DNA of 64,000 nt from Gammaproteobacteria bacterium (lineage in GTDB: Bacteria; Pseudomonadota; Gammaproteobacteria; SZUA-229): assembly GCA_029881795.1 (NCBI GenBank), contig JAOULX010000004.1, positions 124,001 to 188,000 on the forward strand, given 5' to 3'. Made by a program: the position numbers and the translations under genes. This document shows, in pieces, positions 47,314 through 55,265 of this stretch; the stretch's first letter is position 1; each line of letters opens with the position of its first letter. The notes below the pieces were generated by a model, which saw only the letters and a list, made by a program, of their open reading frames with translations, did no database searches and was not told the DNA's origin.

Positions 47314-47703
47314 TTATTCGCCTCTAAAGGCCGCTGTCAGGCCTGAAAACTTTCTCGATAAAAAACTCACTGTCGACTGATAGCGGACCGAGTTATCTGC
47401 CACGGCTGCTTTTTCCTGCTGAATGTCAACGGTATTTCCATCAACTGAAGGCTGTTCTGCAACGCGGTAAAATTCGTAAGTGGGGGGTTGAGGCATCCCA
47501 TCAATATGGCCGGCATGGGTACGGGATACTCCCACCTGCTGGATATTGGCTGTCTTAAGTGCAGCGCGAAAATCAATTTCTTTGGCTTTATATCCGGGCG
47601 TGTCCGCATTGACGACATTGGTTGCCAGCACTTGCGTGCGTTGCTGGCGAACATTTAATGCCTGTACGTGGATACCCAGTGCTTTATCAAAATTAATGGT
47701 CAT
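47314..47703 (-). CDS. flgB: Flagellar proximal rod protein FlgB
   Basis: FlgB is the most proximal rod protein apart from FliE. The 129-aa protein has the motif QVLATNVVNADTPGYKAKEI and a conserved VRYQSTVSFLSRKFSGLTAA end. It heads flgBCDEFGH, with a TGAGG ribosome-binding site and a sigma54 promoter just upstream. Confidence 0.97.
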   Translation of the reverse strand: MTINFDKALGIHVQALNVRQQRTQVLATNVVNADTPGYKAKEIDFRAALKTANIQQVGVSRTHAGHIDGMPQPPTYEFYRVAEQPSVDGNTVDIQQEKAAVADNSVRYQSTVSFLSRKFSGLTAAFRGE

Positions 47704-47729
47704 AGTATTTTCCTCATGCCAAATCAGTA

Positions 47730-47745
47730 AGCAAAGGCTATGCCA
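47730..47745 (-). promoter_or_regulatory. Sigma54 promoter of flgBCDEFGH
   Basis: TGGCATAGCCTTTGCT has exact -24/-12 spacing. The predicted start near 47719 leaves a short 16-base leader that still contains the TGAGG ribosome-binding site. Confidence 0.82.
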
Positions 47746-47825
47746 AATAGATAGATAGTTACTAAATCAATAACTTAGAGAGATAAGGTGTGAGAAAATA
47801 AATTGATGAAATGCAATTATGGGAT

Positions 47826-47848
47826 CAGGCGGCAATGATTGCCGCCTG
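47826..47848 (-). terminator. Hairpin behind cheR2 (possible terminator)
   Basis: A perfect inverted repeat (CAGGCGGCA / TGCCGCCTG, loop about 5) begins 20 bases past the cheR2 stop and lies upstream of the flgB promoter. It is stable but no T-run follows, so it may insulate or stabilise rather than terminate strongly. Confidence 0.5.
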
Positions 47849-47867
47849 CCGGCAAACAATAGAAAAC

Positions 47868-48701
47868 CTATGGCTTTAACTGATAAACCACGCCTTTAGG
47901 AGTTCTGATCATATTAAAGCTCTCTGAATACTGTACGATAGATTCAGAAGCACCAAGAAACAGATAACCACCGGGGTTTAGCATCGCAGCCAGCCGGCTG
48001 AGAATATCTTTTTTTGACTGTGCCGAGAAATATATCAGCACATTGCGGCAAAAGACCACATCAAATTTACCCAGCGAAGCATAACTCTGCATCAGGTTAT
48101 GCTCTCGAAAAGTCACTCTTGATCGAATGTCAGCATTGACCTGCCAGTAATTGCCTTGTTGGTTGAAGTAACGTTGCTTGCGCTCTTCAGACAAGCCTCT
48201 GGCCAAAGCCATTGACTCGTATTTAGCCTCGCGTGCGTTATTTAATATGGACTGATCAATGTCGATACCAACAATTTGAAACTGCATATTTGCGCCAAAA
48301 TTCTTTTTACTGAATTCATCGGCAATAATACTGATGGAATATGGCTCTTGCCCCGAGGAGCAGGCGGCTGACAGAATTTTGACCTGATTTTTTTTCTGAT
48401 TTTTATATTCTGTAAAAATAGTTTCGGGTAATATTTCAAACGGGAAGCCATCCCTGAACCACAAGGTTTCATTGGTGGTCATAGCTTCTATGACTTTACT
48501 CTTAAGCGGATTCATACCCACAACATTATCAATTTTTGAAACCAGATCGGTCAGCGACGCGATATTTTCCTCACGCAACAGCTTGGATAAACGACTGTTT
48601 ACCAGATAATGCTTATTGTCACCCAGCACGATACCACAGGCATTTTCTAAAAATGTCTGAAATATCTGATATTCCTCGGGGTTATATTGTATTGCAGTCA
48701 A
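47868..48701 (-). CDS. cheR: Chemotaxis protein methyltransferase CheR (flagellar-locus copy)
   Basis: This 277-aa SAM-dependent receptor methyltransferase has KILSAACSSGQEPYSIS (SAM site), IVGIDIDQSIL and FDVVFCRNVLIYFSAQSK. It differs clearly from the CheR at 6236-7081, so it is a separate paralogue. It pairs with cheV upstream of flgB, as in Pseudomonas, where that copy methylates the main chemotaxis receptors. It follows cheV by 106 bases. Confidence 0.97.
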   Translation of the reverse strand: MTAIQYNPEEYQIFQTFLENACGIVLGDNKHYLVNSRLSKLLREENIASLTDLVSKIDNVVGMNPLKSKVIEAMTTNETLWFRDGFPFEILPETIFTEYKNQKKNQVKILSAACSSGQEPYSISIIADEFSKKNFGANMQFQIVGIDIDQSILNNAREAKYESMALARGLSEERKQRYFNQQGNYWQVNADIRSRVTFREHNLMQSYASLGKFDVVFCRNVLIYFSAQSKKDILSRLAAMLNPGGYLFLGASESIVQYSESFNMIRTPKGVVYQLKP

Positions 48702-48807
48702 GTAATTACCGGGTACATTTATGAAAACTCAATTGAACAGAATAATCTGTATTAGCTATCAGGACAAGCATCAAGTTAAAAAACTTTTCTGTGCAGCACC
48801 GATATAA

Positions 48808-49737
48808 CTATTCCTCTTTTTTAACAATACTAAGGATCGTTGTTGCCAGTTCATCCGGATTAAATTTAGGCACAAAGTTGTTTGCCCCTACTTTTTCAAC
48901 CATCGATTTATTAAAAACACCGCTCAGCGATGTATGCAATAGCACGTATAGCTTCTCAAGTTTAGGATTGCTTCTGATTTCAGTGGTCAAGGTATAGCCA
49001 TCCATACGCGGCATTTCAATATCTGATATGACCAGTCCAATGCGTTGTTCTATCGGAATTTCATCCTTAGCCCACTCTTTCAGTATATCCAGTGCTTCCT
49101 GGCCATCATTGGCCAATGTACACTCAATACCTACTTTGGTCAGCAGGCGCTTGATCTGATTTCTGGCCACTGATGAGTCATCCACCACCAGCACATGCAT
49201 ATCCTCTACTGCTTCGGTCTGCTCGGCCTGGTCGACAATACCGGAATCCACTTCTTCACTGACACCCATGATTTCTGCAAATACTTTTTCGACATCAATG
49301 ATTTCTACCATTTCATCACCCACCTGAGTAACAGCCGTCAGGTAAGAATTTTTTCCACTGGCCTTGGGTGGCGGTAAGATATCGGACCAGTTGATATTGA
49401 TAATGCGATCAACCGCATTCACTAAAAAGCCCTGTGTGTGGCGATTGTACTCAGTGATGATGACAAAGGATTCGTCACTATCTGGCAATGCACGGTGTTT
49501 AATTGCCATACGCAAATCGATAATTGAGATTGTTTTACCGCGTAAATGCGCCACCCCTTTAATAACCGGATGCGCCTGAGGCATGCTATTGAGTACAGGA
49601 CAACGGATGACCTCCTGAACCTTAAAGACATTTATTCCATATAACTGTCGACCACCCAGACGAAACATTAACAACTCCAGACGATTACGCCCGGCTAATT
49701 GCGTTCGCATATCGACGGAATCAAGCATTCCTGCCAT
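48808..49737 (-). CDS. cheV: Chemotaxis protein CheV
   Basis: CheV joins a CheW-like coupling domain (about 15-165) to a C-terminal receiver domain (about 180-305) and tunes CheA signalling. The CheW part has ELLMFRLGGRQLYGINVFKV and GVAHLRGKTISIIDLR. The receiver has the acidic pair in VLVVDDSSVARN and phospho-acceptor Asp in LVISDIEMPRMDG. GAGG precedes the ATG. It is divergent from flgA. No sigma54 site is evident for it. Confidence 0.97.
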   Translation of the reverse strand: MAGMLDSVDMRTQLAGRNRLELLMFRLGGRQLYGINVFKVQEVIRCPVLNSMPQAHPVIKGVAHLRGKTISIIDLRMAIKHRALPDSDESFVIITEYNRHTQGFLVNAVDRIININWSDILPPPKASGKNSYLTAVTQVGDEMVEIIDVEKVFAEIMGVSEEVDSGIVDQAEQTEAVEDMHVLVVDDSSVARNQIKRLLTKVGIECTLANDGQEALDILKEWAKDEIPIEQRIGLVISDIEMPRMDGYTLTTEIRSNPKLEKLYVLLHTSLSGVFNKSMVEKVGANNFVPKFNPDELATTILSIVKKEE

Positions 49738-50063
49738 TTTTTACCTCTGAATCATTAAATCAAAAACAACACACAGCTTATAGTCGAAAAAACAACAGTC
49801 TGCCGAGCTTTAAATTGGGCTTTATTTTATTTTTACAATATACCAACACTTTTACACAATAACTGATCGCTATCAGCGTCAAAAAATTGTCTAAAGATAG
49901 CAATTAGTCTTATATAACATCTACCCAACGCATGATGAATAATGAATTTTATAATAAATACAATCACTTATATCATTTAACAGATAATTTAATTAAAAAA
50001 CCTGTAACTCTGGCTAATTTTTTGCATACCATATAACACTGAACTTTTTACAGATATTACAGA
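49738..50063. other. Divergent intergenic region between cheV and flgA
   Basis: This AT-rich region of 326 bases holds the sigma54 site of flgA at its right end. For cheV on the other strand, I found TAAAGCTC and GACTATAA but they are 19 bases apart, too far for a sigma28 promoter. No gene is seen in it. Confidence 0.5.
50011..50026 (+). promoter_or_regulatory. Sigma54 promoter of flgA
   Basis: TGGCTAATTTTTTGCA has exact -24/-12 spacing, with a T-rich spacer favoured by RpoN. The predicted start near 50037 gives a leader of about 27 bases. Confidence 0.78.
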
Positions 50064-50759
50064 ATGAAATCACGGTTATTAAAAATACTATTGTTAGCCT
50101 GTCTGCCAATCACCTTGCAGGCTGGTAATTATCATGACTTAAGTACATTCAATACGATGATCAGTGATTTTCTTTATCAGCTGCCAGAGCTTAAACGCGA
50201 TGATAAGACCCGTATAAAGGTACATTCTATTGATAAGCGACTCAAGCTGGCTCAATGTAATAAGGTTTCATTAAATCTTGCATCAGGCTCTCAATTGCTG
50301 GGAAAAACCAGTATCCGCGTGAGTTGCCAACAGCCTAAGGCATGGAGCTTTTATGCTACCGCGATGATTTCAAGATACGATGATATCTATGTATCTAGCG
50401 GTAATTATACCCGTGGCCACATTATCCGTGACAGCGATGTCTATAAAGCTAGGAAGGATCTGGCCAAGTTGCCATTTGGTTATATAACAAAGCCTGCTGA
50501 TATAATCGGCAAGCAACTCAAACGCCAGCTGCAGGCCGGCAGAATCATTACCCCTTCGCAACTGACGAATCCCGTAGTGATTAAAAGAGGCGAAATGATT
50601 GCCTTACAACGTAAAACCAGCAGTTTTATGGTCAGTATGAAAGGCAGTGCCATGGCCGATGGTGCCATTGGTGATAGAATACGGGTAAAAAATAACTCAT
50701 CTAAACGTATTGTTGAAGGAAGAGTTATCAGGCCAGGTGTTGTAGAAATAGGAAATTAG
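50064..50759 (+). CDS. flgA: Flagellar P-ring assembly chaperone FlgA
   Basis: FlgA is the periplasmic chaperone for the P-ring protein FlgI. The 231-aa precursor has a Sec signal peptide (MKSRLLKILLLACLPITLQA) and a C-terminal SAF-type domain (about 110-225) with GNYTRGHIIRDSDVYKA, RQLQAGRIITPSQL and IGDRIRVKNNSSKRIVEGRV. It is the first of the plus-strand flgA-flgM-flgN genes. Confidence 0.95.
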   Translation: MKSRLLKILLLACLPITLQAGNYHDLSTFNTMISDFLYQLPELKRDDKTRIKVHSIDKRLKLAQCNKVSLNLASGSQLLGKTSIRVSCQQPKAWSFYATAMISRYDDIYVSSGNYTRGHIIRDSDVYKARKDLAKLPFGYITKPADIIGKQLKRQLQAGRIITPSQLTNPVVIKRGEMIALQRKTSSFMVSMKGSAMADGAIGDRIRVKNNSSKRIVEGRVIRPGVVEIGN

Positions 50760-50818
50760 CTTGTTTATCAATGATATAGAAGATTTTTTAACCCCTTTAG
50801 CAAGGCTAAGGATTTTAC

Positions 50819-50845
50819 TAAAGTTATCTTTAAGTCTGCCGATAA
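50819..50845 (+). promoter_or_regulatory. Sigma28 (FliA) promoter of flgMN
   Basis: TAAAGTTA, 11 bases, then GCCGATAA: a perfect -10 and a one-mismatch -35 with exact spacing. It lies 34 bases before the flgM ATG. It closes the familiar FliA-FlgM feedback loop. Confidence 0.92.
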
Positions 50846-50878
50846 CAATGATGGGTAAAAACAAATTAAGGTTAAGTT

Positions 50879-51196
50879 ATGACTAATTCAATCAGTGGCA
50901 GCTCCAGAAATCGTGGGGATATTCTCAGCGATCAGAGCAGTAAAACCAGCAAGACCGAGAACACCAGCGCCAGCGGTGTAAAAAATATAGCCAGCAGTAA
51001 GAGCAATGCTGACACGGTTAATATCACAAGTGAAGCCAGTAAAATTCGTGAACTGCAGAGTTCGCTTGCAAACACTCCTGACATTGATCTGGCTAAAGTT
51101 GAATCGATCAAAAATGAAATCGCAAACGGTAACTATCCGATCGACCACGAAAGGATTGCCAGCAACCTGATCGACCTGGAAAAAGCACTTTCTTAA
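50879..51196 (+). CDS. flgM: Anti-sigma28 factor FlgM
   Basis: FlgM binds FliA until it is exported through the finished hook. The 105-aa protein has a Ser/Asn/Lys-rich disordered N-terminal half and the conserved C-terminal helical region, VNITSEASKIRELQSSL and VESIKNEIANGNYPIDHERIA. AAGG precedes the ATG. Its own sigma28 promoter lies directly upstream. Confidence 0.96.
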   Translation: MTNSISGSSRNRGDILSDQSSKTSKTENTSASGVKNIASSKSNADTVNITSEASKIRELQSSLANTPDIDLAKVESIKNEIANGNYPIDHERIASNLIDLEKALS

Positions 51197-51202
51197 AAAG
51201 GC

Positions 51203-51691
51203 ATGACAATGAATACAGCAGACACCTTAAACCGTATTACCGACCTGATTACCCAGACACATAACCGCATCGGTCTGCTAAATGAATGCCTGTTAAATGA
51301 ACTGGAGATCCTACAATCCAGCGATGCTCAGAAACTGCTTGATATTAGCGAGAAAAAAGCTGCGCTGATGCATGAACTCAATGAGATTGACGCCCAAAGA
51401 AAAGAATTAACCCGTGCCAGCAAAATTACAACAAAAGAGCAGTACCTGCAATGGCTTGAAAAACTCGACCCCACGAAGGCACTAAAAGACCGTTGGATCG
51501 ATCTGAGCCAGCAAATTATGGCTTGTCAGGAGCAGAATATCACTAATGGCATTATTAGTGAGAACATGGCTCAGGCATCACAGCAAGCACTAAATATCAT
51601 CAGCGGCAATGATGCACCGGCACACGGCACTTACACGGCCAGCGGCAAAAAGCCAGCTCAGGCTAACTCATTACATAAAACCACCGCGTAA
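51203..51691 (+). CDS. flgN: Flagellar export chaperone FlgN-like protein
   Basis: FlgN is the chaperone of FlgK and FlgL. This 162-aa protein is helical, without signal peptide, with the family segment LLNECLLNELEILQSSDAQKLLDISEKKAALMHEL (key part: E.LL..D...L..I...K..L...L). It begins 6 bases after flgM. Conservation of FlgN is low, so position adds weight. The large FlgK and FlgL here are its expected clients. It is convergent with recO. Confidence 0.9.
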   Translation: MTMNTADTLNRITDLITQTHNRIGLLNECLLNELEILQSSDAQKLLDISEKKAALMHELNEIDAQRKELTRASKITTKEQYLQWLEKLDPTKALKDRWIDLSQQIMACQEQNITNGIISENMAQASQQALNIISGNDAPAHGTYTASGKKPAQANSLHKTTA

Positions 51692-51716
51692 ATAACCGCA
51701 CGCCAATATAGACAAC

Positions 51717-52421
51717 TTAGCGAAACAGTTCCCGACTCTTTAGCGGCTTTCCTGCTAATGAGTAATTAATCAGATAACGCATCAGTTTTTTTGCGTCTTT
51801 TAACACCTCTGGCTGATCCAGCCTATTTTCTGAAATTGCCAGCAGACTGCTACCCGTCAGCACCGGGATTTTTTCAGGCTCAAAAGAATAATCAAATTCG
51901 CACAAGCCCCGCTCGATATGAAAATAATATTTTGAGGACTCTTTTAGGCGCTTGCCTGTTACCGCATCAAGCGAAAGATCTACCAGCACGCCAAGATGGT
52001 CTAACAGACTTAACTCAAAATGCCTTAACTCAAACTCCAGTTTTTGAGTTTCGAAAAGCCGGTTAACGGTTTGGTGGTATTGTGAAAACAGACTTTCGTG
52101 TACATCGTGTTTATGAATCAGATACATCACCAGCTCGTTGACATAGAGCGCACAAGCCAGTGATTTACCCTGCAAAAAAGCCACTGACTGTGCAGCTGGT
52201 TCTGCACTGATCAGCGTTGGCATTTCTCCGCGGCCACTCCAGCCCAGCTCCAAAGCCCGGAAAGGCTGTAAAATACTCCTAAGCCGTGACTTTTGAGCGC
52301 GAGAGCCGCGACTCATTATACTCAGGCGTCCGTAATCTTTAGTAAACACTTCCAGAATCTGACTGGTGTCACGAAATGCTCGCTGATGGAGAATATAAGC
52401 GGGTTGTTTTTCAACACGCAT
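51717..52421 (-). CDS. recO: DNA repair protein RecO
   Basis: RecO works with RecR in the RecF pathway, loading RecA onto SSB-coated gaps. The 234-aa protein has the N-terminal OB-fold (YILHQRAFRDTSQILEVFTKDYGRL) and a helical C-terminal domain. The Cys-rich zinc site of some RecO proteins is not obvious here. It follows era by about 50 bases and is the last gene of the lepA-lepB-rnc-era-recO group. Confidence 0.95.
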   Translation of the reverse strand: MRVEKQPAYILHQRAFRDTSQILEVFTKDYGRLSIMSRGSRAQKSRLRSILQPFRALELGWSGRGEMPTLISAEPAAQSVAFLQGKSLACALYVNELVMYLIHKHDVHESLFSQYHQTVNRLFETQKLEFELRHFELSLLDHLGVLVDLSLDAVTGKRLKESSKYYFHIERGLCEFDYSFEPEKIPVLTGSSLLAISENRLDQPEVLKDAKKLMRYLINYSLAGKPLKSRELFR

Positions 52422-52470
52422 AATAAATTACTCTGATAAAAGAGCCGTTGCAGGCAGACACATGTCAGCG

Positions 52471-53391
52471 TTATTTATCAAGATCTGTATAACCTAGGCT
52501 TGACAGAGCCTGTTCATCATCGGACCAGCCTTTACGAACTTTAACCCATACTCTCAGAAAAACTTTTGTATCGAGCATTTTTTCTATGTCGTGTCGCGCA
52601 CTGGTTGACATTGATTTTAAACGTTCGCCTTTATTACCAATAACGATGGTTTTTTGGCCTTTAGTCTCAACCAGTACCAGTGCATGTATTCTGACCAGCC
52701 CTGCTTCCTCTTTGAATGATTCAATGTCAACCGTAGTCTGATAAGGTAATTCTTCACCCAGTTCGCGTACCAGTTTTTCTCGAATAATCTCGGCCGTTAA
52801 GAAACGTACGCTGCGATCTGTTAACTGATCGTCGGGGAAATATGGTTCATTTTCAGGCAGGTAGTTTTCAATCAGCGTTTCAAGATCCTTTACATGCGTG
52901 CCTTTCAATGCAGAAATAGGAATAATATCGCTAAAGTCATGCTTCGACTGAAGCTCCTGCAAATAAGGCAGCAACCGTGACTTATCTGTAACCCAGTCAA
53001 TTCTGTTAACTGCCAGTATTAAGGGCAGACGGGTGTCTTTCAATTTATTAAGAACAGCCTGATCTTCATCGGTCCACTTTAACGCATGCACAATAAAAAC
53101 AATGACATCAACGTCTTTTGTAATTGAAGTCGCGGCCTTGTTCATGTAACGGTTTATCGCCTTTTTACCACCGCTATGAATTCCCGGTGTATCAACATAA
53201 ACCACCTGACTACTGTCAGTTGTTTTAACACCCAGAATTTGATGCCGGGTAGTTTGTGGCTTATCCGCTGTAATACTCAGCTTTTGCTCAACAATACAGT
53301 TTAACAGGGTCGATTTACCGACATTCGGCCGCCCTACTATAGCGACATAACCGCAGCGCTTTTTTAACGGGATATTTTTATCTGATGACAT
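52471..53391 (-). CDS. era: GTPase Era
   Basis: Era is an essential GTPase for 30S subunit assembly, binding the 3' end of 16S rRNA. The protein (about 306 aa) has G1 GRPNVGKSTLLN, the switch region with TTRHQILG, G3 DTPGIH and G4 NRID, and a C-terminal KH domain (KTIVIGNKGERLKSM). I use ATG at 53391, two bases after the rnc stop; a TTG two codons upstream is in frame. Coupled to rnc as in most proteobacteria. Confidence 0.98.
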   Translation of the reverse strand: MSSDKNIPLKKRCGYVAIVGRPNVGKSTLLNCIVEQKLSITADKPQTTRHQILGVKTTDSSQVVYVDTPGIHSGGKKAINRYMNKAATSITKDVDVIVFIVHALKWTDEDQAVLNKLKDTRLPLILAVNRIDWVTDKSRLLPYLQELQSKHDFSDIIPISALKGTHVKDLETLIENYLPENEPYFPDDQLTDRSVRFLTAEIIREKLVRELGEELPYQTTVDIESFKEEAGLVRIHALVLVETKGQKTIVIGNKGERLKSMSTSARHDIEKMLDTKVFLRVWVKVRKGWSDDEQALSSLGYTDLDK

Positions 53392-53393
53392 AA

Positions 53394-54074
53394 TCAACTG
53401 GCCGATTCAATGAATTTAATGGCTTTTATAGCCGCTTCTTGCTCTGCAATCCTTCGACTCCTTCCCTTCCCACTGGTTTGAATTTTTAATTCTTTGATTT
53501 TGCATTCAACTGAAAATGACTGCTGATGCGCTTTACCCGATATCTCCACAACCGTATATTCAGGCAATCGATAACGCCTTGACTGCAGGTATTCCTGCAA
53601 CTGTGTTTTGGCATCTTTTTCCGGGCCATCAACAATTGTCTGCTCTATTTTTTCTTTACATAGCCGCAATATTAATTGCTGACACTGATCAAAGCCTTTA
53701 TCTCTGAGCACCGCACCAATGATGGCTTCTACAGCATCCGCAAGAATAGATTCGCGTCTGAAGCCTCCGCTTTTCAGCTCACCGCTACCAAGTGAGATAA
53801 AATCACCCAGCTGCAGCCTTATTGCAATTTCAACTAGGCTTTCTTTTTTTACAACAGAGGCTCTTAAACGACTCAGATCACCTTCACTAGCATCGGGCAA
53901 GCGCAAAAACAATTGTTCGGCAACGACGAAATTTAAAACACTGTCACCAAGAAACTCTAACCTTTCATTATTCGCGGAGCCCACACTACGATGTGTTAAA
54001 GCCTCTAATAAAAGTTTCTGATCATCAAATGTGTATTCTATTTTACGACAAAGCTTGTCTATATCAGGACTCAA
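53394..54074 (-). CDS. rnc: Ribonuclease III
   Basis: RNase III cleaves double-stranded RNA, including rRNA precursors and structured leaders. The 226-aa protein has the signature ERLEFLGDSVLNF, a catalytic Glu/Asp set and a C-terminal double-stranded-RNA-binding domain (AKTQLQEYLQSRRYRLPEY, GKGRSRRIAEQEAA). The frame begins at a TTG overlapping the stop of the upstream gene (TTGA), and an in-frame stop four codons upstream rules out an earlier start, so TTG appears to be the real start. Confidence 0.96.
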   Translation of the reverse strand: MSPDIDKLCRKIEYTFDDQKLLLEALTHRSVGSANNERLEFLGDSVLNFVVAEQLFLRLPDASEGDLSRLRASVVKKESLVEIAIRLQLGDFISLGSGELKSGGFRRESILADAVEAIIGAVLRDKGFDQCQQLILRLCKEKIEQTIVDGPEKDAKTQLQEYLQSRRYRLPEYTVVEISGKAHQQSFSVECKIKELKIQTSGKGRSRRIAEQEAAIKAIKFIESAS

Positions 54075-54448
54075 GGAGTTATCTCAACTTTATACTCAAA
54101 GACAGTAACAAAAAACAAGTTACCGATTATTCGTCCTCTATCTTCATATGACAACACTACTGTATAACCGGCTCTGTCAGAGACGCCTTTATTTTTAAAA
54201 AAAACAGACTTTGAAACATTTATATTACGCAGGTTATTGGCTTCAAACCTGACTTTAATAATATTTTTTATTGCTTCGGCTGACTTACCTTTAATAACAG
54301 AATCGTTCTCAAGAGCACCGAGGACAGAACGCGCACTGAGATAATTAAGATAAGAAGGAATAATATTGAGAGCCGCGATTGCCATCGTACCAAAAAATGA
54401 AATGGCGATAAGCCAGCTCACCATTGACAAACCTTTTTGCTTATTCAT
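54071..54448 (-). CDS. DUF4845 small membrane protein
   Basis: This 125-aa protein has one N-terminal membrane segment (about 9-32) preceded by a short basic stretch (NKQKGLS), resembling a type IV pilin-like N-terminus. A small extracytoplasmic domain follows. It is the conserved lepB-rnc neighbour known as DUF4845 in Pseudomonas and relatives. Its function is not known. It lies 27 bases after lepB and overlaps the rnc start. Confidence 0.88.
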   Translation of the reverse strand: MNKQKGLSMVSWLIAISFFGTMAIAALNIIPSYLNYLSARSVLGALENDSVIKGKSAEAIKNIIKVRFEANNLRNINVSKSVFFKNKGVSDRAGYTVVLSYEDRGRIIGNLFFVTVFEYKVEITP

Positions 54449-54475
54449 TTTCGAATCCTCTTATGATCAGCTTTA

Positions 54476-55240
54476 TTATTCAATCATATTACCTAAACGT
54501 TTCCAGTCGATGCCGTCATCACTCCAGTTCATCCAGATCATTACCGCTTTACCGACCAGATTTTCATCAGGCACCGTCCCCCATACCCGACTATCACGGC
54601 TGTTATCGCGGTTATCACCCATCACAAAATAATGCCCGGCTGGCACCTGATACTCACCTTCAGGACTGAGATAACCCGGCTTCAGCAAGATACTGTGCAT
54701 AACCTCTGCCAGTGCTTCCGTATGCTCATTTGCCCTGACTTCGCCTGGCCCGGTATATTGCGAGACGAAAGCCCTGCTAACCGGTTTATCATTTACATAT
54801 AGCACTTTTTCACGGTAAACGATCCGATCTCCCGGAAGACCAATCACCCGCTTGATATAATCAACGCTGGGATCAGGCGGATAACGAAAGACCACTACAT
54901 CTCCTCGTTGCGGTTTGGAGTCACCCAGTACCAATTTATTGATGACCGGCAAACGAACGCCATAAGACGATTTACTGACCAGTATGAAGTCCCCGATATT
55001 AAGTGTAGGAATCATCGAGCCGGAAGGAATCCGAAAAGGTTCAACAACGAACCCTCGCAACAAAAACACGATTGCCAGTACTGGAAAGAATGACTTGGCA
55101 TACTCGACAATGACTGGCTCTTTGCTTTCTGTCATATCTTTGGTCTGACGCCGGGGTGAAAGATACCACTTATCCAGCGCCCAGATTAACCCCGTAATAA
55201 GGGAGCCCATAAAAAGATAAAAGGCAAAATCAAAATTCAT
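54476..55240 (-). CDS. lepB: Signal peptidase I LepB
   Basis: LepB removes Sec and Tat signal peptides at the outer face of the inner membrane. The 254-aa protein has an N-terminal membrane segment (about 5-24) and a second (about 50-66). The catalytic Ser75 is in IPSGSM and the catalytic Lys130 in DYIKRVIGLPGD, followed by the GDNRDNSRDSR box. AGGA precedes the ATG. It follows lepA by 25 bases. Confidence 0.98.
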   Translation of the reverse strand: MNFDFAFYLFMGSLITGLIWALDKWYLSPRRQTKDMTESKEPVIVEYAKSFFPVLAIVFLLRGFVVEPFRIPSGSMIPTLNIGDFILVSKSSYGVRLPVINKLVLGDSKPQRGDVVVFRYPPDPSVDYIKRVIGLPGDRIVYREKVLYVNDKPVSRAFVSQYTGPGEVRANEHTEALAEVMHSILLKPGYLSPEGEYQVPAGHYFVMGDNRDNSRDSRVWGTVPDENLVGKAVMIWMNWSDDGIDWKRLGNMIE

Positions 55241-55265
55241 TTTTTTTCCTGTTTAAAATTGTATG

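Noticed and set aside
49775-49815. Sigma28-like boxes upstream of cheV (TAAAGCTC and GACTATAA)
   Set aside because: The boxes are 19 bases apart rather than 11, so the pair does not fit a FliA promoter.
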